A DNA stretch of 40,903 bases from assembly GCA_019113845.1 (NCBI GenBank), contig DXGQ01000039.1, positions 1 through 40,903 on the forward strand, given 5' to 3'. The DNA is from Candidatus Anaerobutyricum avicola. GTDB taxonomy: Bacteria; Bacillota; Clostridia; Lachnospirales; Lachnospiraceae. Shown in pieces: positions 1 to 8,656 of the stretch (the first letter of the stretch is position 1; every line of letters starts with the position of its first letter). The notes beneath the pieces were generated by a model. It was not told the origin of the DNA and searched no databases. It saw only the letters and a program-made list of their open reading frames with translations. The translations under genes and the position numbers were made by a program.

Positions 1-133
1 ATAATGGCGAAGAATGCGTTTCCATTCTGCAAGGCGGAAGAATGAGGCGTAGTGGGCGCTACGCCGATTGATGACAACACCGCAGATGGAAATGCAGGCA
101 AGTCATTATGCGAAATGTGAGCAGGTCAGTATA
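1..133 (+). repeat. Palindromic dispersed repeat, copy A (cut by window edge)
   Basis: Non-coding element whose bases 1-83 match 32426-32508 without gaps (78 of 83 identical) and whose bases 67-129 match 24335-24397 (54 of 63). The core is a perfect hairpin, GGCGTAG at 46-52 and CTACGCC at 59-65. The arms are imperfect inverted repeats: ATAATG at 1-6 mirrors CATTAT at 104-109, and TTTCCATTCTGC at 19-30 mirrors GCAGATGGAAA at 82-92. The right end reads GGTCAGTATAC, the mirror of the left end seen in the copy at 32404. The layout resembles a MITE or large REP element. The left end lies outside the window. Confidence 0.85.
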
Positions 134-150
134 CTAAAATTTCCTGTGAA

Positions 151-190
151 AAAAAAAGACGGCCGTGCAACTTACGCACAACCGTCTTTT
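151..190 (-). terminator. Intrinsic terminator downstream of mltG
   Basis: A 9-bp stem pairs AAAAGACGG (154-162) with CCGTCTTTT (182-190), with an inner GTGC/GCAC pairing. Read on the minus strand it is followed by a run of T residues. It lies about 145 bases past the mltG stop codon, and the stem's own T-run means it may also work in the plus direction. Confidence 0.8.
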
Positions 191-335
191 CGAAGTGAGG
201 GGTACTTCATGTAGAAAATAAATTTCATATCGTCATTATAACATAGATATCAAATTAATCAATCTTTCTTTATGACTTTTCACAATATATTTTTGAAAAT
301 GCCGTCATTTTTCCGCAAGCGCCGTCAATTTCTCG

Positions 336-1922
336 TTACTCTGCCTGTCCGGTCGGCGTCTGCGTTCCCTCCGTCGCTGTCTCCGACGATCCCGCACCTC
401 CGTCCGGTGACTCCGAAGTCACTGTCCCTGCCGTGGCGCCCGCAGCCGCCGTTGTTCCATCTGCGGCAGGCGCTGCATTATTATCCGGCGCAGCCGTCGT
501 CTCTGTGCTTCCCTGACTCTGCCCTGTGGAAGCGCCCGGCGCCTGTGTAGTCGCCGCCGCGGCAGCATGTTCTTCATACGTCTCAAAGTAGAGATTGGAG
601 CCGTCGTTTTTCACCTGATCCGTCTGGAAATAGAGATAGTTATGCTCTGCCGGATGCAGAACTCCGTCAATGGCATCCAGACTCGGGTTACAGATCGGAC
701 CGACCGGAAGCCCCTTGTTCCTGTAAGTATTATATGGGGAATCAATCTCCAGATGGTCATACAGCACCCGCTCCACGCCGAACATTCCTTTCGAGAGCGC
801 ATAAACTACCGTGGAATCAAACTGCAGCCGCATATTCTGCGCCAGCCGGTTATTGATCACACCGGCCACCATACTGTATTCCTCCGGCCGCTCTGTCTCC
901 TTCTGTACCAGAGAAGCCCGGATAAGCACTTCCTCCACGGACATTCCCATGGCGGCCGCCTCCTGCTGCCGCTGCTCGTCAAACTTATTTTCAAACTCAT
1001 CCAGGATCTTCGCCACCAGCTCATCACCGGTCATATCTTCCGACAGGTAATACGTATCCGGGTAAATGTATCCTTCCAGCTGATAAAACACCTGATCCGC
1101 CGGCGGAAGCACATCAGCATACGCAAAATCCGCCGCCGCATTTTTCACTGCCGTCAGAAACTCATCCTGACTCATGACGCCTTCATTCTCCAGCTTTTCC
1201 GCGATCATCGGAACCGAATACCCCTCCGGTATGGTAAAGGATGCTTCCTCCTTCTGCGCGCCGCCGGTCACCAGCGTCTCGATCACATCCGCAAGGCACA
1301 TACCATCGTTAAGTTCAAATGTGCCATAGCGGAGCTTTCCCCGGTTATCCGAAAAATAGATCTTCATTAAAAATGCAGTCTCATAACGAATGACACCGGC
1401 TTCTTTCAGTTCCGCCGCTACCTGCCTTGTGCTGCTTCCCTGAGCGATCGTCACTTCAACCGGATCTCCCTCCGCAGATTCCGTCCGGGAATACTCCCGC
1501 CAGATGGAAAAACCGAACGTCATCAACACGGCCAGCACGATCACTCCCACTCCCAGAAGGACCTTTTGCCAGCCCCGCAGTGGTTTCTTCTCCACCGGCT
1601 CGCCGACTGTCTCAAAAACGCCATCCTGCTCCGCACTCTCCGCCTTGTCCTTCACCGCTTTCTCCGACTCGTCCGGCTTCTGGCTTCTGCGCGAACGCCT
1701 GTGCCGCTTCACCTCTCCGTTCTCCACATTTTCTTCTGCACCTATCTCGTCCGTTTCACTTACAGGTTCTTTTGCATCCTCTTTTTTTACAGCTATAGGT
1801 TCTTCTTTTGCATCCTTTTCTTTTACAGATCCTTCTTTTTCTAATGTCTTATCCACATTTTCCGGCGACGTCCCCGCCCCCGTCTCATTCTTTTCCGGTT
1901 CCGGCTTAAACTTTATCTCCAA
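336..1922 (-). CDS. mltG: MltG/YceG-family endolytic murein transglycosylase
   Basis: Membrane-anchored lytic transglycosylase that cleaves nascent peptidoglycan strands and is thought to act as a chain-length terminator. The 528-residue protein has a charged Lys/Glu-rich cytoplasmic N-terminus of about 115 residues, one membrane segment near residues 120-140 (VLLGVGVIVLAVLMTFGFSI) and then the extracellular YceG domain. The family's catalytic Glu lies in ASLVQKETERPEE, followed by the typical VAGVINNRL. After the domain comes a low-complexity tail of roughly 75 Ala/Thr/Gly/Ser residues, absent from E. coli MltG (340 aa). The start is TTG at 1922, chosen because GGGAGGA lies 7-8 bases upstream. 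It appears to be a single-gene unit ending at the terminator near 151-190. Family assignment is firm; the role of the tail is unknown. Confidence 0.93.
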   Translation of the reverse strand: MEIKFKPEPEKNETGAGTSPENVDKTLEKEGSVKEKDAKEEPIAVKKEDAKEPVSETDEIGAEENVENGEVKRHRRSRRSQKPDESEKAVKDKAESAEQDGVFETVGEPVEKKPLRGWQKVLLGVGVIVLAVLMTFGFSIWREYSRTESAEGDPVEVTIAQGSSTRQVAAELKEAGVIRYETAFLMKIYFSDNRGKLRYGTFELNDGMCLADVIETLVTGGAQKEEASFTIPEGYSVPMIAEKLENEGVMSQDEFLTAVKNAAADFAYADVLPPADQVFYQLEGYIYPDTYYLSEDMTGDELVAKILDEFENKFDEQRQQEAAAMGMSVEEVLIRASLVQKETERPEEYSMVAGVINNRLAQNMRLQFDSTVVYALSKGMFGVERVLYDHLEIDSPYNTYRNKGLPVGPICNPSLDAIDGVLHPAEHNYLYFQTDQVKNDGSNLYFETYEEHAAAAATTQAPGASTGQSQGSTETTAAPDNNAAPAADGTTAAAGATAGTVTSESPDGGAGSSETATEGTQTPTGQAE

Positions 1923-2094
1923 AATATGTTCCTCCCTGCATGCCCGCTCCGCCGCCAGTCATACCACGCGCCGCCAGCATGGCGCACCTTTTTCGTCTGC
2001 GCGGCATAAGGCCGCATCGCCTACATTTTTTTATATTTCTTTACGTCCTTTACCTTACCACAGTTCTCACTGCCCGGCAAGGCTGTTTTTATGC

Positions 2095-2123
2095 TTGCAC
2101 AAAAATTGGAAATAGTATAGACT
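2095..2123 (+). promoter_or_regulatory. Candidate sigma-A promoter for the acetyltransferase at 2172
   Basis: TTGCAC at 2095-2100, a 17-base spacer and TAGACT at 2118-2123 make a plausible -35/-10 pair about 45 bases upstream of the ATG at 2172. The -10 has the same sequence as the candidate promoter of the queuosine operon (14385-14390). Confidence 0.5.
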
Positions 2124-2171
2124 GGAAATGTTCAGAAACAACAAAAAGAAGGGTACAAAATAGATAGAAAC

Positions 2172-3179
2172 ATGAAGATACCTCCATTACCGTCTCTGTA
2201 TATACAAATAGATATCTGTCCGCCTTATGACCGGGAATACCGGGAAACTGCCGGAAAAATGATGAGAGCGATGCCCAGAGAAATCGCCGCCTGTGGCCGC
2301 GGCTGTAACCGGGACGCATATAGCGGTGTGACACAGCCCCACTGTGCAAATCCGGAAAACACTATCTGGCTCTGTGACACAGACGCCGCCATCCGGAAGC
2401 GCCGGTCAGAGGGCGCCCCTGTCATCGCCGTCTCACACGCCGGAAACGCATCGGAAGAGTTGATGGGAACACCATGGCTGGTATTGTCTCCGGAAGCTCT
2501 GACGCCAGAGTTTCTTTCCGAAGTATACTGCCGCCATCACAGTCTGCCGCTGATCGTAACCGAAACCAGCCGCTGCCTGCTGCGGGAACTGACCACGGCG
2601 GACTATCCGGCGCTATCCAAACTGCAACAGGAAAATGCCGGGAATCCGGAAGGGTGCTTTTTTCCTGCTGACATAAATGTGTCAAAACCCACATCGCCTG
2701 ATAATCCCACTCCGATACCCGGACAACTTCCGGCTCCGGATCGTCATGCAGAATGGAAAGACTTTCTGGCAAACTATATCGCTCATCAATATCCGTTTTT
2801 CGGATTTGGATTGTATGCAATCCTCAATAAAGCGAGCGGCGAATTCATGGGCATCGCCGGATTTGCGCAGATTATGGAAGAAAACTTTTCCGGCGACAGG
2901 GCATTCCAATCTGCCCTAACATGCTCTGATCACAAGTCCGGGGAAGTCATTGGCGCAACTCCCGATAAATCTCTTTGCGCCGAGGTCAGCTACTCCCTCT
3001 TGCGACAGTTCCAATATCAGGGCTACGCCAAGGAGGTATTGCGGGCACTTATGGCTTACGGACGAGAAGAGGGCGGATTCGGGCGCTTTGTCGCCCGGAT
3101 CCGCCCGGAGAATACCGCATCCCTGGCGCTGGCCAGGAGATGCGGTGTTGTAGTTGAATATCTTTCCCGCAAAAGATGA
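2172..3179 (+). CDS. GNAT-family N-acetyltransferase with an N-terminal extension
   Basis: Predicted cytoplasmic acyl-CoA-dependent acetyltransferase of 335 residues; substrate unknown. The C-terminal half (about residues 135-335) is a GNAT domain: LLRELTTADYPAL opens the fold, FFGFGLYAI and GEFMGIAGF give the central strands, YSLLRQFQYQGYAKEVLRAL carries the Q/RxxGxA acetyl-CoA loop, and RIRPENTASLALARRCG is the closing helix. The first 130 residues include LCDTDAAIRKR and APVIAVSHAGN...WLVLSPEALTPEFL, which resembles the degenerate HAD-like segment often placed before GNAT domains in Lachnospiraceae; that is recognition from memory, not a search. It is one of few plus-strand genes here, with its own promoter and terminator. 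No strong Shine-Dalgarno lies directly before the ATG; the nearest purine run (AGAAGGG) is about 18 bases away. Confidence 0.75.
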   Translation: MKIPPLPSLYIQIDICPPYDREYRETAGKMMRAMPREIAACGRGCNRDAYSGVTQPHCANPENTIWLCDTDAAIRKRRSEGAPVIAVSHAGNASEELMGTPWLVLSPEALTPEFLSEVYCRHHSLPLIVTETSRCLLRELTTADYPALSKLQQENAGNPEGCFFPADINVSKPTSPDNPTPIPGQLPAPDRHAEWKDFLANYIAHQYPFFGFGLYAILNKASGEFMGIAGFAQIMEENFSGDRAFQSALTCSDHKSGEVIGATPDKSLCAEVSYSLLRQFQYQGYAKEVLRALMAYGREEGGFGRFVARIRPENTASLALARRCGVVVEYLSRKR

Positions 3180-3216
3180 GACCTCCCGGAGACGTCGCCT
3201 CCGGGAGGTCTCTTTT
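3179..3216 (+). terminator. Strong intrinsic terminator between convergent genes
   Basis: A perfect 13-bp stem pairs AGACCTCCCGGAG (3179-3191) with CTCCGGGAGGTCT (3199-3211), followed by CTTTT. It ends the plus-strand acetyltransferase gene and overlaps the stop codon of the convergent queA gene (3215-3217). Confidence 0.88.
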
Positions 3217-4240
3217 AGCAGATAAACATCGCATCTCCAAAACTGAAGAACCGATACCGTTCTTTCACTGCCTCTTCGTAGGCGGCCAACACATGCTCTT
3301 TTCCGGCAAGGGCGGACACCAGCATGATCAGTGTCGATTCCGGCAGATGGAAATTGGTGATCAGGCAGTCCAGTATCTTGAACTGGTAGCCCGGGTAAAT
3401 GAATATCTCCGTCCAGCCGCTGCAAGGTTTCAGTCTGCCGTTTTCGTCGGCGGCGGACTCGATAGTACGGCAGCTGGTGGTTCCCACGCAGATCACCCGT
3501 TTTCCGTTTTCTTTGGCGCGGTTGATCTTTTCCGCCGCTTTCTCGTCGATCATGTAGAACTCAGAGTGCATGTGGTGGTTTTCCACATCGTCCACCTTCA
3601 CCGGGCGGAAGGTGCCAAGGCCCACATGGAGGGTCACTCTGGCGATATCAATGCCTTTTTCCTCGATGGTGTGCAGCAGCTCCGGCGTGAAGTGCAGACC
3701 TGCCGTTGGCGCCGCGGCGGAGCCGGAGTGGGTCGCATAGACCGTATTGTAGCGGTCTTTGTCTTTGAGCTGGTGGGTGATGTACGGCGGCAGCGGCATC
3801 TGTCCCAGCCGGTCAAGGATTTCCTCAAAGATCCCGTCAAATTCAAACTTGATCAGGCGGTTGCCCTCATCAACGATATCCATGACCTCGCCTACCAGAA
3901 GGCCGTCGCCGAATTGGATCCGCGTTCCCGGTTTTGCCTTGCGGCCGGGTTTTACGAGGGTTTCCCAGACGTCGCCGGTCTTTCTTTTGAGCAGCAGCAC
4001 TTCAATCTTCGCCCCGGTGTCCTCCTTTGACCCGATGAGACGGGCCGGGATTACCTTCGTATCGTTGATGACCAAGCAGTCGCCGGGCTGCAGGTATTCC
4101 ACAATGTCCCGGAAAATGTGATGGCTGACCGCGCCGGTCTTTTTATCGAGCACCATGAGGCGGGAATCCGACCGGTTCTCAAGCGGGTCCTGGGCAATCA
4201 GTTCTTCCGGAAGATCATAATAAAAATCACTTGTTTTCAT
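3215..4240 (-). CDS. queA: S-adenosylmethionine:tRNA ribosyltransferase-isomerase (QueA)
   Basis: Transfers and isomerises the ribosyl group of S-adenosylmethionine onto preQ1 in tRNA, giving epoxyqueuosine; the penultimate step of queuosine formation. The 341-residue protein starts [17 protein letters not shown] and carries the family motifs [33 protein letters not shown] (catalytic region), [10 protein letters not shown] and [14 protein letters not shown]; length is normal. I place the start at the ATG at 4240, with AAAAGGACAGG upstream, rather than at the longer reading from 4354. A TATACT -10-like box lies at 4259-4264. The gene is about 10 kb from the queDEC precursor genes but serves the same pathway. 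Its 3' end overlaps the convergent terminator. Confidence 0.96.
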   Translation of the reverse strand: MKTSDFYYDLPEELIAQDPLENRSDSRLMVLDKKTGAVSHHIFRDIVEYLQPGDCLVINDTKVIPARLIGSKEDTGAKIEVLLLKRKTGDVWETLVKPGRKAKPGTRIQFGDGLLVGEVMDIVDEGNRLIKFEFDGIFEEILDRLGQMPLPPYITHQLKDKDRYNTVYATHSGSAAAPTAGLHFTPELLHTIEEKGIDIARVTLHVGLGTFRPVKVDDVENHHMHSEFYMIDEKAAEKINRAKENGKRVICVGTTSCRTIESAADENGRLKPCSGWTEIFIYPGYQFKILDCLITNFHLPESTLIMLVSALAGKEHVLAAYEEAVKERYRFFSFGDAMFIC

Positions 4241-4334
4241 ATATTTTCCTGTCCTTTTAGTATAGAATCCTGATAATCTGATGAACTGCCACCGTCCGCA
4301 TGCGGCGGATCGCGGCAGTCTTATGTCAACGCAG

Positions 4335-4438
4335 GGGGCTGCCACAGATGGCACTCCCGCAAGGCACCGCAGGAAATCAATTCGTTACAATCTGTTCGTG
4401 CAGTGTCCTGCGCAGGCGATTCATTCTGCAGCAGCCCC
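4335..4438. repeat. Imperfect palindrome in the queA-pheT gap
   Basis: The gap is about 217 bases with no gene. GGGGCTGC at 4335-4342 pairs with GCAGCCCC at 4431-4438, enclosing about 88 bases. It contains CAGATGGC...CGCAAGG and CATTCTGCA words that also occur in the repeat at 1-133, but in a different order, so I do not call it a true copy. On the minus strand it lies just past pheT and might help end that transcript, although no T-run follows the stem. Confidence 0.45.
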
Positions 4439-4457
4439 TACATTTTCTAATTTATAA

Positions 4458-6902
4458 TTACTGTGTTCTGAGCTCAGCGCCCATTTTCTTGCCGAGCTTC
4501 TTCATAACCTGGTTGGCGGTGTTTTCAATCTCCTGTGAGGTCAGCGTCTTCTCATCGGAGCCGATGGTCAGACGGATGGTCACAGATTTCTTGCCCTGCG
4601 GAATCTGTTTTCCTCTGTACTCATCCACAAAGGAGGCGTCTTTTACGAGGGCGGCTGCCTTCTTTTTACCCATGATGGCGTGATAGATATCATGCCATGC
4701 GGCGCCCGAATCAAAGAGCATGGAGATGTCATAATCAGTCTCCGGATACTCTGCCAGATGGGTAAATGTGTTGGTTCTGGATTTTAACGGAACCAGCTTT
4801 GTGGCATCCAGCTCGAAGAGCATCACGGAAAGGTTCTTGATACCGCATTCCATAGATGTTTTCTTTGCCATCAGCCCTATATCGCCGATTTTCTCATCGT
4901 GCAGGTAAATGTTCAGCCAGACTACATTGTCCGCCCAGACCGGTTTCTCCTCTTTTCTGAACTCGTACGCTTCCATATGGGTGTAGCGCGGCATATTTTC
5001 CAGCACGCCCTTTGCCTCACGGAACAGGGTGGTAATGTCCTTTTCGCTGCTGGCGAAAGCTGCGCCGATGTGTCTGCGCTGTTCCGGTAGAGACTCCGTC
5101 TCATCGTATACGGACGTATAATTTTTGTCGAAGAACACCTGTGCCTCCTCGAAGATAGAAAATGTATGGAAGTAACGTTCGTTCTTTGCCACCGCCTCGC
5201 AGAGATTCGGGAGCAGGGAAGAACGGATATAGCTCATATCCGGCGCCGGCGGCGTGGAGAGCTTCAGGATGCCGTCGGTATTCGGAAGTACCGCATTTAC
5301 AAATGTATCGTTCATCCAAGGGTAGGTGTACACTTCCTGCATACCGCAGCGGATGGCCAGATACTCTTTGATATTTCTTATGAGGCTCTTATCCTTCTGA
5401 TTGATTGCCGCCGTAAATGTGGTGGTAAAAGCTGTGGCCTCAAAGTTATCGTAGCCGTACATTCTGGCTACTTCTTCCATCACGTCGTCTTTGATGGAAA
5501 TGTCGCCGGTGGAACGCCAGGTCGGTGCGGTCACGTGCATGTTGTCGCCGTCAATCTGTACGTCAAAGCCCAGCTGTATAAGCTTGCCCTCCATCTCGGC
5601 GTTGGTCAGATGTTTGCCCAGTCTCTTTTCCAGCCAGGAGAGGTTCACATCAATCTCGGCTCTCTGCAATGGCTTCACATAATTATCGCAGAATCCGGTC
5701 ACAGTCATCTCCGGATACAGCTCTTTGAAATACTGCATGGAGAGCGCCAGCGCCTGGTCGCACCGTTCCGGATCGATGGCTTTTTCATACCGCGCGGAAG
5801 CCTCGGTACGGTTGTCGTAACGGAGCGCCGTGCGGCGAATGCCGGTTGCCTCAAAATTGGCAACTTCCAGGATCACACGCTCTGTCTTCGGCAGGATGGA
5901 ATCCTTTGATCCGCCCATAACGCCAGCCAGCGCCACCGGCCCCTCGGAATCCGTGATGACCAGATCGTCCGCGCATAGTTCCAGTTCTTTATCATTTAAC
6001 AGAAGAAGTTTTTCGCCTTCTGCGGCATGTCTTACTACGATGTGATCTGTGATATTGTCCGCGTCAAAGGCGTGGGTCGGGTTACCGGTGGCAAGCATCA
6101 CATAGTTGGTGATATCCACCAGCGCATTGATCGGGCGCATGCCCACCTTCCAGATCCGGTTCTGCATCTGGTACGGCGACGGTTTTACAGCCACGCCGGA
6201 CATTTCCACACCAATATATCTGGTACAGCGATCCGGGTCGTTGATCTCCACCTTAAAGCCAGACTGCACATCCGTTGTAAACGGTTCGATTTTCTTAAGC
6301 GGCAGATCGTAAAGGGCCGCGATCTCGCGGGCGATGCCGTAATGACCCCAGAGGTCCGGACGGTTTGTCATCGATTTGTTATCAATCTCCAGAAGTACGT
6401 CGTTCATGTCCAGAGCATCTGCCAGAGAAGTACCTGCCGGAACGTCAAAAGCGGAAAGGTCGAGAATCTCCGCTTCCTGCTCTGCCGGGAACAGATCACC
6501 CAGCCCGATCTCATCGGAAGCACAGATCATACCGTAAGAAGCCACGCCGCGAAGCTTGGAGTTCTTGATCACGACCGGCTCGCCCTCTCCATGCCAGCGC
6601 ACAACGGCGCCCGGGCAGGAGACAGCCACCCGCATACCTTCCTTCAGGTTGATGCCGCCGCAGACGATATCCTTGATCTCACCGTCCCCAATATCTACCT
6701 TGCACACCCGCAGACGGTCTGCGTTCGGGTGCGGTTCGATGGCCTCGATCACACCCACAACCATGTTGTCGAACCGGCGCGCCAGCTCTTCCACATCTTC
6801 TACCTCTACCGTGGACATGGTCAGGTCATAGGCCAGCTTTTTAAGATCCATATCCTCCGGGATATTCACATAATCTTTTATCCATGATAATGATAACTTC
6901 AT
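4458..6902 (-). CDS. pheT: Phenylalanine--tRNA ligase beta subunit
   Basis: Large subunit of the alpha2-beta2 enzyme that charges tRNA(Phe); the beta chain carries the editing site and tRNA contacts. The 814-residue reading is normal for bacterial PheT. Visible parts in order: N-terminal MKLSLSWIKDYVNI, a tRNA-binding OB fold at about 40-150 (VVGVIEAIEPHPNADRLRVC), the B3/B4 editing region with MTNRPDLWGHYGIAREIAA and RRTALRYDNRTEASARYEK, B5, the catalytic-like core, and a C-terminal anticodon-binding (FDX-ACB) domain with EYPETDYDISMLFD and VTIRLTIGS. The ATG at 6902 has AGGAGATTAAA just upstream. It is 77 bases after pheS and under the same T-box control. Confidence 0.97.
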   Translation of the reverse strand: MKLSLSWIKDYVNIPEDMDLKKLAYDLTMSTVEVEDVEELARRFDNMVVGVIEAIEPHPNADRLRVCKVDIGDGEIKDIVCGGINLKEGMRVAVSCPGAVVRWHGEGEPVVIKNSKLRGVASYGMICASDEIGLGDLFPAEQEAEILDLSAFDVPAGTSLADALDMNDVLLEIDNKSMTNRPDLWGHYGIAREIAALYDLPLKKIEPFTTDVQSGFKVEINDPDRCTRYIGVEMSGVAVKPSPYQMQNRIWKVGMRPINALVDITNYVMLATGNPTHAFDADNITDHIVVRHAAEGEKLLLLNDKELELCADDLVITDSEGPVALAGVMGGSKDSILPKTERVILEVANFEATGIRRTALRYDNRTEASARYEKAIDPERCDQALALSMQYFKELYPEMTVTGFCDNYVKPLQRAEIDVNLSWLEKRLGKHLTNAEMEGKLIQLGFDVQIDGDNMHVTAPTWRSTGDISIKDDVMEEVARMYGYDNFEATAFTTTFTAAINQKDKSLIRNIKEYLAIRCGMQEVYTYPWMNDTFVNAVLPNTDGILKLSTPPAPDMSYIRSSLLPNLCEAVAKNERYFHTFSIFEEAQVFFDKNYTSVYDETESLPEQRRHIGAAFASSEKDITTLFREAKGVLENMPRYTHMEAYEFRKEEKPVWADNVVWLNIYLHDEKIGDIGLMAKKTSMECGIKNLSVMLFELDATKLVPLKSRTNTFTHLAEYPETDYDISMLFDSGAAWHDIYHAIMGKKKAAALVKDASFVDEYRGKQIPQGKKSVTIRLTIGSDEKTLTSQEIENTANQVMKKLGKKMGAELRTQ

Positions 6903-6979
6903 TTTAATCTCCTATATCAAACTATTGCTTTTTATCCATCCAGCCATACGCGTCAGCTTCACCGCTCAGGCTGCGTCGA

Positions 6980-8017
6980 TTATTTGAACTGTTTCAGGAA
7001 CCGCAGGTCAGCGCTGTGGAACAGACGCACATCGTCCACGCCGTAACGCATCATGACTAGTCGGTCCAGACCGATATTTACGTAGAAACCGGTGTACTCG
7101 TCCGGGTCAAGACCGGCTGCCCTAAGTACGTTCGGATGCGGTGAACCGCCCGGCATAACCTCGATCCAGCCCACATGCTTACATACGCTGCAGCCCTTTC
7201 CTCCGCAGACCTGGCACTGCATATCGATCTCAAATCCAGGCTCCACAAACGGGAAGAAACCGGAACGCATACGCACCGGCACATGGGTACCGAACACCTT
7301 GCTCAAGATACTCTGGATCATCACCTTTCCTGATGTAAATGTGATGTCCTTATCCACGATCAGCGCCTCATACTGGAAGAACGCTCTCTCGTGATGGGCA
7401 TCGGTCGTCTCGTTCCGGTATACACGTCCCGGATACACGAAACGGTACGGCGGCTTGTGAGTCTGCATGTAGCGGACACTGCCTCCTGTCAGGTGCGGAC
7501 GCAGGCAGAGCTTCTCATTGGTGCTGCCGCTGTCATGTCCCTCGATCCAGTACGTATCCATGCTCTCCCTTGCCGGATGGTTCGGAGGGAAGTTCAGTTT
7601 ATCAAAGGCGTACATCTCGCTGGTGATCTCATCTTCCTCAAAAATCTCAAATCCCATGGAGCGGAACGCATCGTTTAAGTCATAACACATCTGTGTGATC
7701 GGATGCAGTCCTCCGGCTGACGGCAGGATACCCGGCACGGAACAGTCAAAGTCCGGAGACACCTCGGAAGCTTTCAGTTTCAGCTCCGTTCTCTTGGCGT
7801 CGATCAGCTCTGTGACCTCTTTCTTCGCCTGATTCATCAGCTTACCCATCTCCGGACGCTGCGCCGGGTCCAGCTTCGGCATCTCTTTCATCAAGAGACT
7901 CAGAGAACCCTGCTTGCCGACATAGGCGCTCTTCACATGCTGCAGCTCCCCTTCGTTCGCCGCCTGTGCAATCTTGTTTTTCGCTTCTGATAAAATACTG
8001 CTGATTTTATCCTTCAT
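6980..8017 (-). CDS. pheS: Phenylalanine--tRNA ligase alpha subunit
   Basis: Catalytic subunit of phenylalanyl-tRNA synthetase, 345 residues. An N-terminal coiled-coil arm (MKDKISSILSEAKNKI to about residue 85) precedes the class II core. Class II motif 2 is seen as YRNETTDAHHERAFFQYEAL and motif 3 as GLDRLVMMRYGVDDVR; GGKGCSVCKHVGW matches the usual insert before EVMPGG. The start is the ATG at 8017 with AGGAGGAAAAGAGGA upstream; the longer reading to 8095 would run into the leader. It heads the pheST operon behind a consensus-like promoter and T-box. Confidence 0.97.
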   Translation of the reverse strand: MKDKISSILSEAKNKIAQAANEGELQHVKSAYVGKQGSLSLLMKEMPKLDPAQRPEMGKLMNQAKKEVTELIDAKRTELKLKASEVSPDFDCSVPGILPSAGGLHPITQMCYDLNDAFRSMGFEIFEEDEITSEMYAFDKLNFPPNHPARESMDTYWIEGHDSGSTNEKLCLRPHLTGGSVRYMQTHKPPYRFVYPGRVYRNETTDAHHERAFFQYEALIVDKDITFTSGKVMIQSILSKVFGTHVPVRMRSGFFPFVEPGFEIDMQCQVCGGKGCSVCKHVGWIEVMPGGSPHPNVLRAAGLDPDEYTGFYVNIGLDRLVMMRYGVDDVRLFHSADLRFLKQFK

Positions 8018-8163
8018 TCCTCTTTTCCTCCTGTTATGATAACATTTCATCTTATAACAAATATTCCAGGGACGGATATCCGACCTGCCCGCCACGGCAT
8101 TTTCCGCAACGCGATTTGACCCGAGGCTTTATCACCGAAATTCCAACAGAATTTCCTTTATAA

Positions 8164-8505
8164 CAAAAAGAAGTCCCTCCCGATTCAACGAATCGAAAGG
8201 GACGAATTATATCCGCGGTACCACCCTGGTTCCTGATCATTATCAGACTCTTTATACGCTTAACGCGCGCCACGGCACTTCTTATCACAGAAGAACAAAT
8301 CATGTCCGAATCTCTTGTCCTGTCTCTCTGTCTGTGCTCCCCGAAGTGCAGCTCCGGTGCGGAAATTCAAAACAAACTGGAGCTTGAAGGGACTTACAGC
8401 CGGTGATCCCCTCTCTCTGAAAGACAGTCTGTCTCTACTGCGGCGGCCGCGATCCGCGCTCATTCTGCGAATGTGCTGCGCCGACACCTTCTCTGCTTTT
8501 AATCG
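8164..8505 (-). promoter_or_regulatory. T-box leader (tRNA-sensing riboswitch) of pheST
   Basis: Transcript leader that binds uncharged tRNA(Phe) and then reads through a terminator. The diagnostic T-box core AGGGTGGTACCGCGG is read on the minus strand at 8213-8227. Immediately after it is a terminator hairpin (8173-8203, GTCCCT pairing with AGGGAC, extended by TTCGATT/AATCGGG) followed by TTCTTTTT. Upstream are Stem I-like elements: AGTAGAGAC (near 8439), AGAGAG (near 8410) and ACCGGCTGTAAG (near 8398). A UUC specifier candidate is at 8362-8364, on the 3' side of Stem I; this assignment is tentative because I could not fold the stem. The leader is about 490 bases from start site to the pheS ATG, on the long side. 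Confidence 0.93.
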
Positions 8506-8511
8506 AGTAAC

Positions 8512-8541
8512 ATTGTAACCCAGTAAGTGCGGAAAAGTCAA
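8512..8541 (-). promoter_or_regulatory. Promoter of pheST
   Basis: On the minus strand TTGACT (8536-8541), an 18-base spacer and TACAAT (8512-8517). It sits just upstream of the T-box leader and about 50 bases past the ancestral stop codon of the GNAT remnant at 8592. Confidence 0.75.
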
Positions 8542-8591
8542 GGATTTTATTTGCTCCCCTGCCTGTTTCCCGCTGCCATCCTCCGGTATGT

Positions 8592-8656
8592 TTATCCTTC
8601 CGCCGTTTCCGGCAAATTTGAAAAGTCCAGCCGGCAGGTCATATCATACCACTGCT
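8592..8656 (-). pseudogene. Displaced 3' end of the neighbouring GNAT gene
   Basis: Read on the minus strand in the frame of the GNAT gene at 10316-10873, this stretch encodes QWYDMTCRLDFSNLPETAEG and then a TAA at 8592-8594. The first 34 bases (8656 down to 8623) are identical to the 3' end of the intact GNAT gene (10368 to 10335), which now ends CRLDLPAGKK. The simplest reading is that this is the original GNAT C-terminus, cut off when the AAA-ATPase gene arrived between the two copies. The last codons and stop of the AAA gene (8644-8646) lie inside this segment. Confidence 0.75.
8623..8656. repeat. 34-bp direct repeat flanking the AAA cassette, left copy
   Basis: Perfectly identical to 10335-10368. 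The two copies are 1,712 bases apart and enclose exactly one gene with its promoter. It overlaps the last few codons of the AAA-ATPase gene. Confidence 0.9.

Noticed and set aside
567-1370. Long plus-strand open frame opposite mltG
   Set aside because: It is antisense to a well-supported family gene, has no ribosome site, and its composition (rich in Arg, His, Ile) is what the complement of GC-rich coding DNA gives.
3176-4030. Plus-strand open frame opposite queA
   Set aside because: It begins inside a terminator hairpin and is fully antisense to queA.
8017-8095. Extended N-terminus for PheS
   Set aside because: The extra residues do not match the family and the ribosome site lies directly before the ATG at 8017.
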